From Sinorhizobium sp. (GTDB lineage Bacteria; Pseudomonadota; Alphaproteobacteria; Rhizobiales; Rhizobiaceae): 23,904 bases of DNA. The notes under the pieces are model-generated. The model had not been told where the DNA came from, did not search any database, and saw only the letters and a list, made by a program, of their open reading frames with translations. The position numbers were made by a program, and so were the translations under genes. This document shows, piece by piece, positions 14,488-21,768 of the stretch (positions are counted from its first letter, which is position 1; the number at the start of each line of letters is the position of its first letter). The stretch is taken from assembly GCA_031178305.1 (NCBI GenBank), contig JAPSJG010000010.1:1-23904 (forward strand), written 5' to 3'.

Positions 14488-14901
14488 TCAGCCCATGAAC
14501 CGTGCCAGGAACACCACGTAAAAAGCATAGACACCATTCGCGACGATCAAGCAAAGGCAGGCGAAGGATCCGAGGTCCTTGGCGTGCTTGCCCATTTCCG
14601 AGATTTCGGGCGAAACGCGGTCGACGATCTCCTCGATCGCCGTGTTGATCGCCTCGAAAGCCATCATCAGCAGGAACAGGATCGCCATCGCCACATATTG
14701 AAACAGGGTGGCACCGGCGATGACGAAGGCGAGCATGGCAACGCCGAAGGCGATGAGTTCGTGCCGGAAGGCCGCCTCGCCGATCAGCCGCTTCGCGCCT
14801 CCGAGCGAATAGCTTGCCGCGGCAAAGAGATGCCGGACGCCCTTGTGCTTGTGAACGGGGCTGGTCGGGCCGCTCCGGGGTGTGGTGTTCTTGGCGTCCA
14901 T
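14488..14901 (-). CDS. dgkA: Diacylglycerol kinase
   Basis: The 137-residue protein is the small prokaryotic integral-membrane diacylglycerol kinase, which phosphorylates diacylglycerol to phosphatidate for lipid recycling (for example after periplasmic glucan modification). The family signature is intact: EAINTAIEEIVDRV, followed by SPEISEMGKHAKDLGSFA; the Glu and Asn of EAIN and the Glu of IEEIVD are the metal- and ATP-binding residues. Three membrane helices are seen around residues 48-66, 68-85 and 112-132, with a short cytoplasmic N-terminal extension. It is followed, on the minus strand, by no further gene before the kinase gene. cobT lies 172 bases upstream. Confidence 0.92.
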   Translation of the reverse strand: MDAKNTTPRSGPTSPVHKHKGVRHLFAAASYSLGGAKRLIGEAAFRHELIAFGVAMLAFVIAGATLFQYVAMAILFLLMMAFEAINTAIEEIVDRVSPEISEMGKHAKDLGSFACLCLIVANGVYAFYVVFLARFMG

Positions 14902-15073
14902 TTCGTCTCGACGACTTCAAACTCTGGGTCAGACCGTTCCGATTGAGGCGAATGCAAGGCGCCATTCGCCGGCCGGCGTCGCGCCCTGATAGGCGAGAAG
15001 GCCCCTTAGCATCAAGCCATGCCGGGCGCCAGCATAACATGGCTGACAGCCCATCGACAGGAATGGCTTGACA

Positions 15074-16090
15074 TCAGCTCTTGTTGCTGACGCCCGCTTG
15101 CGCAAAGGTCGCCATGCCGCTGTGGCATGCCGCCGCGGCCTTCACGATGCCGGCGGCAAGTGCTGCGCCGGTCCCCTCGCCGAGCCGCATGCCGAGCGCG
15201 AGCAGCGGCGTCTTGCCAAGCTTTTCGATCGCGCGGATATGGCCGGGCTCGGCCGAAACATGGCCTATCAGGCAATGGTCAAGCGCTGCCGGATTGGCGG
15301 CCTTCAGGACTGCCGCCGCGGAAGTTGCGACATAGCCGTCGATGATCACCGGCACTTTCTGTATGCGCGCGGCGAGAATGGCACCTGCCATCGCTGCGAT
15401 CTCGCGGCCGCCGAGCCGGCGCATCAGTTCGAGCGGATCGGAGAGATGGTCGCGGTGCAGCGCGACCGCCTTTTCGACCGCGGCGATCTTCCGCTCCAGC
15501 ACCTCTCCTTCGGAGCCGGTGCCTGGGCCCACCCACTCCTCTGCCGTGCCGCCGTAAAGGCCGAGGTTGATGGCAGCGGCGATGGTCGTATTGCCGATCC
15601 CCATCTCGCCGATGCAGAGCAGGTCCGTGCCGCCGGCAATCGCCTCCATGCCGAAGGCCATGGTTGCGGCGCAATCGCGCTCGGAAAGCGCCGCCTCCTC
15701 GGTGATATCGCCGGTCGGATATTCGAGCGCGAGATCGAAGACCTTGAGGCCCAGGTCGTGGCTGACGCAGATCTGGTTGATTGCCGCGCCGCCGGCAGCG
15801 AAATTCTCCACCATCTGCGCCGTCACCGACGAGGGAAAGGGCGTAACGCCATTCTTGGTGACGCCGTGATTGCCGGCAAAGATCGCAACGAGCGGCCGAT
15901 TGACCGCCGGAGGCCGGCCGGTCCACGCGGCGAGCCAGAAGGCGATTTCCTCGAGGCGCCCGAGCGCGCCCGGCGGTTTCGTCAGCTGCGCATCCCGTTC
16001 GCGTGCGGCAACCAGTGCCGCCGTGTCCGGTCCGGGCAGGTTGCGCAACAACTCGCGGAAATCATCAAACGGCAGGCCGCTGGCACTCAT
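15074..16090 (-). CDS. cobT: Nicotinate-nucleotide--dimethylbenzimidazole phosphoribosyltransferase
   Basis: The enzyme makes alpha-ribazole 5'-phosphate from nicotinate mononucleotide and 5,6-dimethylbenzimidazole for the lower ligand of cobalamin. It is 338 residues, normal for the family. Conserved stretches are TKPPGALGRLEE (37-48), FAGNHGV (71-77), GEMGIGNTT (161-169), GYVATSAA (252-259) and GMRLGEGTGA (300-309) with E305 as the likely catalytic base. I chose the ATG at 16090 because AAGGA lies 6 bases upstream; an ATG at 16105 is less well placed. It is divergent from cobS across 254 bases. In the Pseudomonas denitrificans naming used for some rhizobia this enzyme is CobU. Confidence 0.93.
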   Translation of the reverse strand: MSASGLPFDDFRELLRNLPGPDTAALVAARERDAQLTKPPGALGRLEEIAFWLAAWTGRPPAVNRPLVAIFAGNHGVTKNGVTPFPSSVTAQMVENFAAGGAAINQICVSHDLGLKVFDLALEYPTGDITEEAALSERDCAATMAFGMEAIAGGTDLLCIGEMGIGNTTIAAAINLGLYGGTAEEWVGPGTGSEGEVLERKIAAVEKAVALHRDHLSDPLELMRRLGGREIAAMAGAILAARIQKVPVIIDGYVATSAAAVLKAANPAALDHCLIGHVSAEPGHIRAIEKLGKTPLLALGMRLGEGTGAALAAGIVKAAAACHSGMATFAQAGVSNKS

Positions 16091-16344
16091 GGGGATTCCT
16101 TGCATGTCCGAAGCTTTTCAGCGCACCTCATAGAGGCTCCGCCCTTTTCCGGCAACGGCATTTGCGCCAGATGCTGTCGCCGGAGCATGATCCGGCAAGT
16201 ACGCGCGATTCGGGATCGTTCTTGCTGCGCCGTGTGTCCTTCACGGCGTATCGGGACGCGCAAAGAACGGTGTGTTTCATTAAGTCTGCGCATCGTGCTT
16301 TCCGAAAATCGATTCGATTTCGGGCCGGTGCGCTGGGAGAGGCA
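16091..16344. other. Divergent cobT-cobS control region
   Basis: This 254-base gap carries the control of both genes. I looked for a cobalamin riboswitch and do not see a B12-box-like motif on either strand. Short inverted repeats occur: GCCGGA (16171-ish)/TCCGGC and GCCGTG/CACGGC (about 16229-16249). The mosaic repeat copy G occupies the cobS-proximal end. Confidence 0.45.
16284..16333. repeat. RIME-type hairpin module, copy G, abutting the cobS ribosome-binding site
   Basis: GCATCG (16290-16295) and the right-hand CGGTGC close a stem containing CCGAAAATCGA (16302-16312) and its near complement CGATTTCGG with a bulged A. It matches the second module of copies E and F. The hairpin ends about 4 bases before the GAGAGG ribosome-binding site of cobS, so the RNA form could affect its access. 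Confidence 0.75.
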
Positions 16345-17133
16345 ATGACAAAATTCCGCGATCTTGGCGATGACGTGGCACGAGCGGTGGCCTTCTTGAG
16401 CCGTATGCCGATGCCGCAACGCCATTTCGTCAACCATGACGGCCGACTGGGCCGCGCGGTGCGCGCCTTTCCGCTTGCCGGTATCGTGGTCGGCGCGCCC
16501 GCGGCCCTGCTCGCAATATTGCTGATTGCTTTTCAGGCAAACGCGCTCTTCACGGCCTTCCTCCTCGTCGCCGTTCAGGCGCTTGTCACCGGGGCGCTGC
16601 ATGAGGACGGCCTTGGAGACACGGCCGACGGTCTCGGCGGCGGCCGCGATCGCGAAAGCGCATTGACGATCATGAAGGACAGCCGGGTCGGCACCTATGG
16701 CGCGGTGGCGCTCATCCTCTCCTTCGGTCTTCGCGTCTCCGCGCTCGCCTCCTTCCTGCCGCTGCTCTCGCCTGTCGGCGCGGCGCTTGCGCTCCTCGGC
16801 ATCGCCGCGCTCAGCCGCACCGCCATGGTCTGGCACTGGTCACGCCTGCCGCCCGCGCGACGCGACGGTGTCGCGGCCTCGGCCGGCACGCCGGAGCCGC
16901 AGGCGACATGGATGGCGCTCGGCTCCGGAACGATCCTCGCGCTTCTGTTGTTTTTCGCGGCCGGCGTTCCGTTCGTGGGCATGCTGCTCGCGCTTGCTGC
17001 TTTCGGACTCGTCGTACAGAGTTTCGGCAAGATCGTGTCGCGCAAGCTCGGCGGCCATACCGGCGATACGATCGGCGCCACCCAGCAACTGGCCGAGATT
17101 GCCCTTCTCGGCGCCCTTGCGCTGGCAACCTGA
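16345..17133 (+). CDS. cobS: Adenosylcobinamide-GDP ribazoletransferase (cobalamin synthase)
   Basis: This integral membrane enzyme joins adenosylcobinamide-GDP with alpha-ribazole (phosphate) in the last step of nucleotide-loop assembly, using the product of the CobT branch. The protein is 262 residues with several membrane helices. The diagnostic acidic segment is HEDGLGDTADGLGGG (86-100), followed by KDSRVGTYG (111-119), which provide the metal and substrate site. GAGAGG lies just before the ATG at 16345. Downstream are a DUF1289 gene and a protease gene in the same direction, 47 bases away, so a small operon is likely. It is divergent from cobT. The name in P. denitrificans nomenclature is CobV. 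Confidence 0.93.
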   Translation: MTKFRDLGDDVARAVAFLSRMPMPQRHFVNHDGRLGRAVRAFPLAGIVVGAPAALLAILLIAFQANALFTAFLLVAVQALVTGALHEDGLGDTADGLGGGRDRESALTIMKDSRVGTYGAVALILSFGLRVSALASFLPLLSPVGAALALLGIAALSRTAMVWHWSRLPPARRDGVAASAGTPEPQATWMALGSGTILALLLFFAAGVPFVGMLLALAAFGLVVQSFGKIVSRKLGGHTGDTIGATQQLAEIALLGALALAT

Positions 17134-17180
17134 AAGGCCGATATAATTTCGAACGAAAACGGAGAGAGCGTTATCAGGCC

Positions 17181-17402
17181 ATGGAATCTCCCTGCATTCT
17201 CGTCTGCGCGATCGACGATCGGACCGGCTTCTGTTTTGGCTGCGGGCGCACGCGAGAGGAAATCGGATCCTGGACGCTCTATACCGATGCCGAGCGGCAC
17301 AGCATCATGCAGACGCTGCCGGCACGACTGGAAACGGTGGAGCGCAAGCCGCGGCGGGAAACGCGCCGCTCGAGGCTGGCGCGGGAACGAAGCGGCGCAT
17401 GA
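17181..17402 (+). CDS. DUF1289 small cysteine-rich protein
   Basis: The 73-residue protein begins MESPCILVCAIDD and has GFCFGCGRTREEIGSW, a pattern typical of DUF1289 (PF06945). The four cysteines (C5, C9, C18, C21; spacing 3, 8 and 2) suggest a small metal-binding knuckle, but function is unknown. The C-terminal third is Arg-rich and probably disordered. It lacks a strong ribosome-binding site, so expression may depend on cobS read-through. Its stop overlaps the next start by 4 bases (ATGA), coupling the two. Confidence 0.82.
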   Translation: MESPCILVCAIDDRTGFCFGCGRTREEIGSWTLYTDAERHSIMQTLPARLETVERKPRRETRRSRLARERSGA

Positions 17403-18100
17403 ACCCTCTGACGCTTCTGTTGGGTATTCTGGCCGTCGGGCTCGCTCTCCTGATCTTCAATCACGATAGCGGCCAGACCCTCGGCCTCAATAATGACGAT
17501 TTCGGACAGCTTGTAGCGCTGACCGCCCTGGTGACGCTGCTCAGCGCCGGCCTTCTGCGCGGCCGGCGGCGTTTCGGCGAGGCGGCGCGCCTCGTGGCTA
17601 TCTGGATCCTCATCGCCCTCGGGCTCGTATCCGCCTATGTCTACCGATACGACCTGCAGTCCTTCGGCGATCGGGTCCTTTCCGGGCTCCTGCCCGGCCG
17701 TACAATGGTCGTCACGGGCAGCGAGGGCCAATTGGAGCTCGTGCTCCAGAAGCGGATCGACGGGCATTTCCAGGCCGACACGATGGTCGACGGCAAACCG
17801 GTCAGCATGATCATAGACACCGGGGCGAGCAGCATCGCCCTCACCTACGAGGACGCCGAAAGGATCGGCCTCGATCCGGCAAATCTCGCCTATACGCTCA
17901 CGGTGATGACGGCAAACGGATCTGCGCTTGCCGCCCCGGTGGTTCTGTCGGAGGTTGCGATCGGCCCGATCGTGCGGACGAATGTCCGCGCCATGGTCGC
18001 AGACGAGGGCAGGCTCGACCGCAGTCTGCTCGGCATGAGCTTTCTTTCAACCCTCGATTTCCTGCAGATGCGCAGCGACGAACTGCGGCTAAGGGACTGA
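17399..18100 (+). CDS. Membrane-anchored retropepsin-like aspartic protease (clan AA)
   Basis: The 233-residue product has three hydrophobic N-terminal segments (about residues 3-20, 36-53 and 65-81), then a soluble C-terminal domain with the aspartic protease motif DTGAS (140-144) followed by the ALTYEDAERIGLD segment and LLGMSFLSTLDF near the end. This corresponds to the TIGR02281 family of bacterial retropepsin-like proteases, which act as homodimers with one catalytic Asp per subunit; the natural targets are not known. The domain probably faces the periplasm. The ATG at 17399 overlaps the stop of the DUF1289 gene. A mosaic repeat follows the stop. Confidence 0.83.
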   Translation: MNPLTLLLGILAVGLALLIFNHDSGQTLGLNNDDFGQLVALTALVTLLSAGLLRGRRRFGEAARLVAIWILIALGLVSAYVYRYDLQSFGDRVLSGLLPGRTMVVTGSEGQLELVLQKRIDGHFQADTMVDGKPVSMIIDTGASSIALTYEDAERIGLDPANLAYTLTVMTANGSALAAPVVLSEVAIGPIVRTNVRAMVADEGRLDRSLLGMSFLSTLDFLQMRSDELRLRD

Positions 18101-18113
18101 CAGGCCGATCACA

Positions 18114-18215
18114 ATTACAGCCCCGCTGCGTCTTTTCAGACGCACAAAGGTCGCTGCTTTGCATCTGGGCATCGAGTTTTCTGAAAATCGGTTCCGATTG
18201 TCGGGCCGATGCGCT
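18114..18215 (-). repeat. RIME-type mosaic repeat, two-hairpin copy E
   Basis: The first module has TGCGTCT (18127-18133) pairing with AGACGCA (18138-18144), then AAAGGTCGCTG. The second has GCATCG (18169-18174) and CGATGC (18207-18212) around GAAAATCGG-TT-CCGATTGTC. It lies in the convergent gap between the protease gene and the small unknown gene. Confidence 0.82.
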
Positions 18216-18218
18216 AGT

Positions 18219-18443
18219 CTAGCCGGAGCGGTGGTGTCGAATCGACCTCGCCAGGGCCCTTAACGCATTGGCGTCGCGGACACCGGACTGATACGCATAG
18301 ATCAGCCTGGCGGCGAGCGCTTCGGCTTCATCGCACTTGCGTGACATCCTCCGCACTTGCAGTTCCACCTGGAAAATTTCGTCGATCAGTTCGAGCTCCT
18401 TGGGACCAATCGGATCGAACGTGAAATCTTGAGCGAGTTTCAT
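18219..18443 (-). CDS. Small uncharacterised protein
   Basis: The 74-residue protein starts at the ATG at 18443, with GGGGAAG 5 to 6 bases upstream; a longer frame to 18521 has no such site. It is rich in charged residues and helical in character: LELIDEIFQVELQVRRMSRK followed by CDEAEALAARLIYAYQSGVRD and ANALRALARSIR. There is no signal peptide or membrane helix. No family is recognised. It is divergent from the Crp/Fnr-like gene and could be its target or a partner, but nothing in the sequence proves this. It looks like the many short helical proteins restricted to Rhizobiales. Confidence 0.6.
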   Translation of the reverse strand: MKLAQDFTFDPIGPKELELIDEIFQVELQVRRMSRKCDEAEALAARLIYAYQSGVRDANALRALARSIRHHRSG

Positions 18444-18713
18444 TCTATCTTCCCCAGGGGCGCTGCCGGACGAGTAGCGGGGACAGTCTACGTTGCTTCG
18501 GCCGAATGGCGAGTCTTTCATGAGGTTCTGGCATCAAGCGTCCAATACCGTACGCACCGGCACCATGTTCATGGAGAGACCATCGAGCTGGCAGCCCGGT
18601 GCAAAAAATCGGCGGTAAACGACAACTATGCTATTGTGAAAAAATCGCCTCGAAAAAAGCCGCCGGGGCGCCAGAGGACCAACTGGCCCTCGCTCCACAA
18701 GCGGGCGAAACTG

Positions 18714-19430
18714 ATGACTTTGTCTCCCCCAAGCCCAATGCGCAACCAGCTGTTGGCAATGCTTCCCGAGGGCGACTACAGCCAGATCGCATCCGATCTC
18801 GAATATGTCGATCTGCCGCGCGGAACGCTTCTGGCAAGTGCGGGTGAAGCCATCGATCATATCTACTATCTCACATCCGGAATTGGCTCGCTTATTGCCA
18901 CCACGCCCGAGGGCAACAAGGCTGAGGCCGGCATTTTCGGCAGCGAAGGATATGTTCCGACCTCGGCTGCCACAGGCGTGGAGCTCAGCGTTCATGACGT
19001 GATCATGCAAATTGACGGGGATGCCTACAGCATGGATTTCGCGTCGTTCCGCAGGGGCATAGAGCACAACAGGAACTTCAACCGGGTGATGATCCGGTCC
19101 ATTGAGGCCTTCTCGATCCAGCTCACTTACACGGCGATCTCAAACGCGGTGCATGGAGTCGATGAGAGGCTCGCCCGCTGGATCCTCATGTGCCACGACC
19201 GGGTGCCCGGCGACCAAATTCCGCTCACCCACGAATTCATCTCGTTGATGCTGGCGGTCCGCCGCCCGAGTGTCACGACATCGCTGCACATTCTCGAGGG
19301 AAACGGGTTCATTCGTTCTCTGCGGGGACAGATCATCATCCGGAACCGGCCGGCCCTCGAAGAATTCGCACGGGACGCCTACGGCAAGCCGGAAGAGGAA
19401 TACCGGCGGCTCATGAGCGGACTCTTCTAA
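18714..19430 (+). CDS. Crp/Fnr-family transcriptional regulator without evident cAMP or Fe-S site
   Basis: The 238-residue protein has a cyclic-nucleotide-binding-like beta barrel (about residues 15-130: YVDLPRGTLLASAGEAIDHIYYL then SGIGSLIATTPEGNKAEAGIFG) and a C-terminal winged helix with LMLAVRRPSVTTSLHILEGNGFI as recognition helix. The cAMP-contacting Glu-Arg-Ser region of CRP is absent, and only one cysteine is present, so neither CRP-type nor FNR-type sensing is visible. Closest in look are rhizobial regulators that start MRNQLLAMLP. The ATG at 18714 or 18738 could be the start; neither has a strong ribosome-binding site. The frame also stays open for 119 codons upstream without a better start. 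Confidence 0.82.
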   Translation: MTLSPPSPMRNQLLAMLPEGDYSQIASDLEYVDLPRGTLLASAGEAIDHIYYLTSGIGSLIATTPEGNKAEAGIFGSEGYVPTSAATGVELSVHDVIMQIDGDAYSMDFASFRRGIEHNRNFNRVMIRSIEAFSIQLTYTAISNAVHGVDERLARWILMCHDRVPGDQIPLTHEFISLMLAVRRPSVTTSLHILEGNGFIRSLRGQIIIRNRPALEEFARDAYGKPEEEYRRLMSGLF

Positions 19431-19453
19431 AGAAAAGCCCCTCGAGAGGGGCC
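19430..19453 (-). terminator. Intrinsic terminator for the ABC-2 exporter operon
   Basis: A GC-rich palindrome GCCCCT-CGAG-AGGGGC (19437-19452) is followed, on the minus strand, by TTTTCTTT. This polarity fits the minus-strand exporter genes that end at 19593, about 140 bases before it. On the plus strand it would only weakly end the Crp-like gene. Confidence 0.6.
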
Positions 19454-19592
19454 AAGCTTACGTGATGCAAGTCACGCATGTGCGGGATAGCCATGATATA
19501 GCGTCCGACGGATATGCTCTACCCCGCGCGCGCCTTCGGTTCGAAACCGGACAGAATCGGCGCGCGATCCTGTAGCGCACGGGCAGCCCTCG

Positions 19593-20354
19593 TCAGTTCC
19601 GCAGCTTGTAGCCCGTCCGGAAGATCCAGGTCAGAACCGACATGCAGAGCGCCAGGAAGACGAGAATGATCGCCGCGCTCGCAAGCGGGTTGACGTCGGA
19701 GACTTCGAAGAAGCTCCAGCGGAAGCCGCTGATCAGATACAGCACCGGATTGAAGTGGCTGACCGCCTGCCAGAAAGGCGGCAGCATGTCGATCGAATAG
19801 AAGCTGCCGCCGAGGAAGACGAGCGGCGGCACGACCAGCATCGGGATAAGGTTCAGCTGCTCGAAGTCCTTCGCCCAGATCCCGATGATGAAACCGAAGA
19901 GGCTGAAGGTTATCGCCGTTAGCACGAAGAAGAACAGCATCGCCAAAGGATGGGCGATGCTGAGATCGACGAACAAGGATGCGGTCGCAAGGATGATCGT
20001 GCCGATCATCAACCCCTTGGTCGCCGCCGCGCCGACATAGCCAAGCACGATCTCGATCATCGAGATCGGCGAGGACAGGACCTCGTAGATCGTACCGGTG
20101 AACTTCGGGAAATAGATACCGAAGGAGCCGTTGCCGATACACTGCGTCAGCAGCGTCAGCATCATCAGCCCCGGGGTGATGAAGGCACCGTAGGAGACGC
20201 CGTCGATCTCTTCGATGCGTTCGCCGATCGCCGCGCCGAAGACGATGAAATAGAGCGATGTGGAGATGACCGGCGAGACCACGCTCTGCAGCAGCGTGCG
20301 GCGCGTACGCGCCATCTCGAAGAAATAGATGGACTTGACCGCCTCCAAGTTCAT
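19593..20354 (-). CDS. ABC-2 type transporter permease
   Basis: The 253-residue protein has six membrane helices and the ABC-2 (PF01061) signature region around IGIWAKDFEQLNLIPMLVVPPLVFLGGSF, followed by FWQAVSHFNPVLYLISGFRW, typical of drug or polysaccharide exporters of the YadH/NodJ kind. The start at 20354 overlaps the upstream ATPase stop by 4 bases, so the two are translated together. It likely forms a homodimeric exporter with the ATPase. The substrate is not evident. The N-terminal YFFEMARTRRTLLQSVVSPVI is the amphipathic helix leading into helix 1. Confidence 0.88.
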   Translation of the reverse strand: MNLEAVKSIYFFEMARTRRTLLQSVVSPVISTSLYFIVFGAAIGERIEEIDGVSYGAFITPGLMMLTLLTQCIGNGSFGIYFPKFTGTIYEVLSSPISMIEIVLGYVGAAATKGLMIGTIILATASLFVDLSIAHPLAMLFFFVLTAITFSLFGFIIGIWAKDFEQLNLIPMLVVPPLVFLGGSFYSIDMLPPFWQAVSHFNPVLYLISGFRWSFFEVSDVNPLASAAIILVFLALCMSVLTWIFRTGYKLRN

Positions 20355-21277
20355 TGCCCCGCCTCCACGATCTCCACGAAAATATCCTCGAGTGAACTCT
20401 GACGCGTCGAAATATCCCTGAGCCTGATGCCCGCCTCCGCTAGCGCCGCGAGCAGAGCGGTAATGCCGGTCCGCTCCGCGGTGGTGTCATAGTCGTAGAT
20501 CAGGCATTGCCCGTTTTCCTCGAGCGACAACTTGTAGGACGACAGCATATTTGGGACTTCGTCGATCGGCTGCGCCAGATCGACCCGCAACTGCTTGCGG
20601 CCGAGCTTCGTCATCAGCGCCGCTTTTTCTTCGACGAGCAGGATCTCGCCGCCGTTGATGACGGCAATGCGGTCGGCGATCTCCTCCGCCTCTTCGATGT
20701 AGTGGGTCGTCAGAATGATCGTCACTCCCGAGGCGCGCAGCCTTTCCACGACCTCCCACATGCTCTTGCGCAAGTTCACATCGACGCCGGCCGTCGGCTC
20801 GTCGAGGAAGAGCACGCGCGGCTCGTGCGACAGCGCCTTGGCGATCAGGACGCGCCGCTTCATGCCGCCCGAAAGCTCGCGCAGCACATTGTCCTTCTTG
20901 TCCCAGAGCGAAAGATCCTTCAGCACCTTTTCGATGTGGGCCGGATCTGGCTTCCTGCCGTGCAGCCCGCGCGAGAAGGAAACGGTGTTCCAGACGGTTT
21001 CGAAGGCATCCGTCGTCAGTTCCTGCGGTACGAGACCGATCATCGCGCGTGTCTGCCGGAAGTCGCGAACGACGTCATAGCCATTGACCGTGACTTCGCC
21101 GCCGCTTGGGTTCACGATGCCGCAGATAATCGAAATCAACGTGGTCTTGCCGGCGCCGTTCGGCCCGAGGAGGGCGAGAATTTCGCCCTCCTCGATGTCG
21201 AGGCTGACGCCTTTCAACGCCTCAAAGCCGGAAGCGTAGGTCTTTGAAAGATTCGAAACGGAAACAATGGGCGCCAT
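20351..21277 (-). CDS. ABC transporter ATP-binding protein (ABC-2 exporter, YadG/CcmA-like)
   Basis: The 308-residue ATPase has Walker A GPNGAGKTT (38-46), the Q-loop VPQ (Q85), signature LSGGMKRR (135-142), Walker B VLFLDE (155-160) and the H-loop TTH (H192). The first 220 residues form the nucleotide-binding domain; the C-terminal 85 residues form an extra domain ending SSLEDIFVEIVE, as in the multidrug exporter group. It energises the ABC-2 permease encoded immediately downstream. Its start at 21277 lacks a strong ribosome-binding site. It is separated by 153 bases from the BigR-type gene upstream, so these form separate units. Confidence 0.9.
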   Translation of the reverse strand: MAPIVSVSNLSKTYASGFEALKGVSLDIEEGEILALLGPNGAGKTTLISIICGIVNPSGGEVTVNGYDVVRDFRQTRAMIGLVPQELTTDAFETVWNTVSFSRGLHGRKPDPAHIEKVLKDLSLWDKKDNVLRELSGGMKRRVLIAKALSHEPRVLFLDEPTAGVDVNLRKSMWEVVERLRASGVTIILTTHYIEEAEEIADRIAVINGGEILLVEEKAALMTKLGRKQLRVDLAQPIDEVPNMLSSYKLSLEENGQCLIYDYDTTAERTGITALLAALAEAGIRLRDISTRQSSLEDIFVEIVEAGQ

Positions 21278-21430
21278 GAAATGGATCCGGAAAAGGTGGC
21301 AATGCCGCTTCTATATGGGCCGATTCACTTAGAATTTCAGCCCGCCCGTGGAATTTTAGCGGTGACGCTCCGTCAACATGCGGAAGCCCGCATCAGGCAC
21401 AGGCCAGCAGGCACTGATATAGTCGGCCAA

Positions 21431-21757
21431 TCACTTCGCCCCGCCGCAGAATATCTCGTACAGCGCCGTCACCAGCAGCGCGGCCTTGTCTTCCGCCACC
21501 CGGTAAAAGACGTGCTTGGCATCGCGCCGCGCCGCGATGATTCCCGCCTCGCGCAGCACTGTCAGCTGCTGCGACAGGGTCGGCTGATGGATGCCGAGCA
21601 GTTCTTCCAATTGGCCGACCGACTGTTCGCCCTCCACAAGCGTGCAGACGATCATCAGCCGATTGTGATTGGCGAGCGTCTTCAGGAGGGCCGCCGCCTC
21701 ACCCGCCCGCTCGCTCATCTCCGGGCGGACATCCGTTATTCGCATGAGGGTTTCCAT
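21431..21757 (-). CDS. bigR: ArsR-family repressor, BigR-type persulfide sensor
   Basis: The 108-residue protein has an ArsR winged helix (LLKTLANHNRLMIVCTLVEG, then SVGQLEELLGIHQPTLSQQL). It has just two cysteines, C38 and C104, 66 residues apart, exactly the spacing of the redox-active C42/C108 pair of Xylella BigR, which form a disulfide or polysulfide on exposure to sulfide and release DNA. No metal site typical of ArsR is evident. I chose the ATG at 21757 because AAAGGAG lies about 6 bases upstream; the ATG at 21778 would overlap the blh stop. It is downstream of, and probably co-transcribed with, the persulfide dioxygenase it is expected to regulate. Confidence 0.87.
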   Translation of the reverse strand: METLMRITDVRPEMSERAGEAAALLKTLANHNRLMIVCTLVEGEQSVGQLEELLGIHQPTLSQQLTVLREAGIIAARRDAKHVFYRVAEDKAALLVTALYEIFCGGAK

Positions 21758-21768
21758 GGCTTCTCCTT

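Noticed and set aside
16091..16344. Cobalamin riboswitch upstream of cobT or cobS
   Set aside because: No B12 box or related conserved core was seen on either strand; a covariance-model search was not possible.
15068..16348. 426-codon open frame on the plus strand across cobT
   Set aside because: It is antisense to a full-length, clearly conserved cobT and its product is Arg/Ala/His-rich with no recognisable domain. In this high-GC genome long antisense frames are expected.
18357..18713. N-terminal extension of the Crp/Fnr-like regulator
   Set aside because: The frame is open for 119 codons upstream but overlaps the divergent small gene and has no domain; the family normally begins near the chosen start.
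19519..20142. 207-codon frame in the ABC-2 permease region
   Set aside because: It is an alternate-frame shadow of the permease on the same strand, without membrane-protein character.
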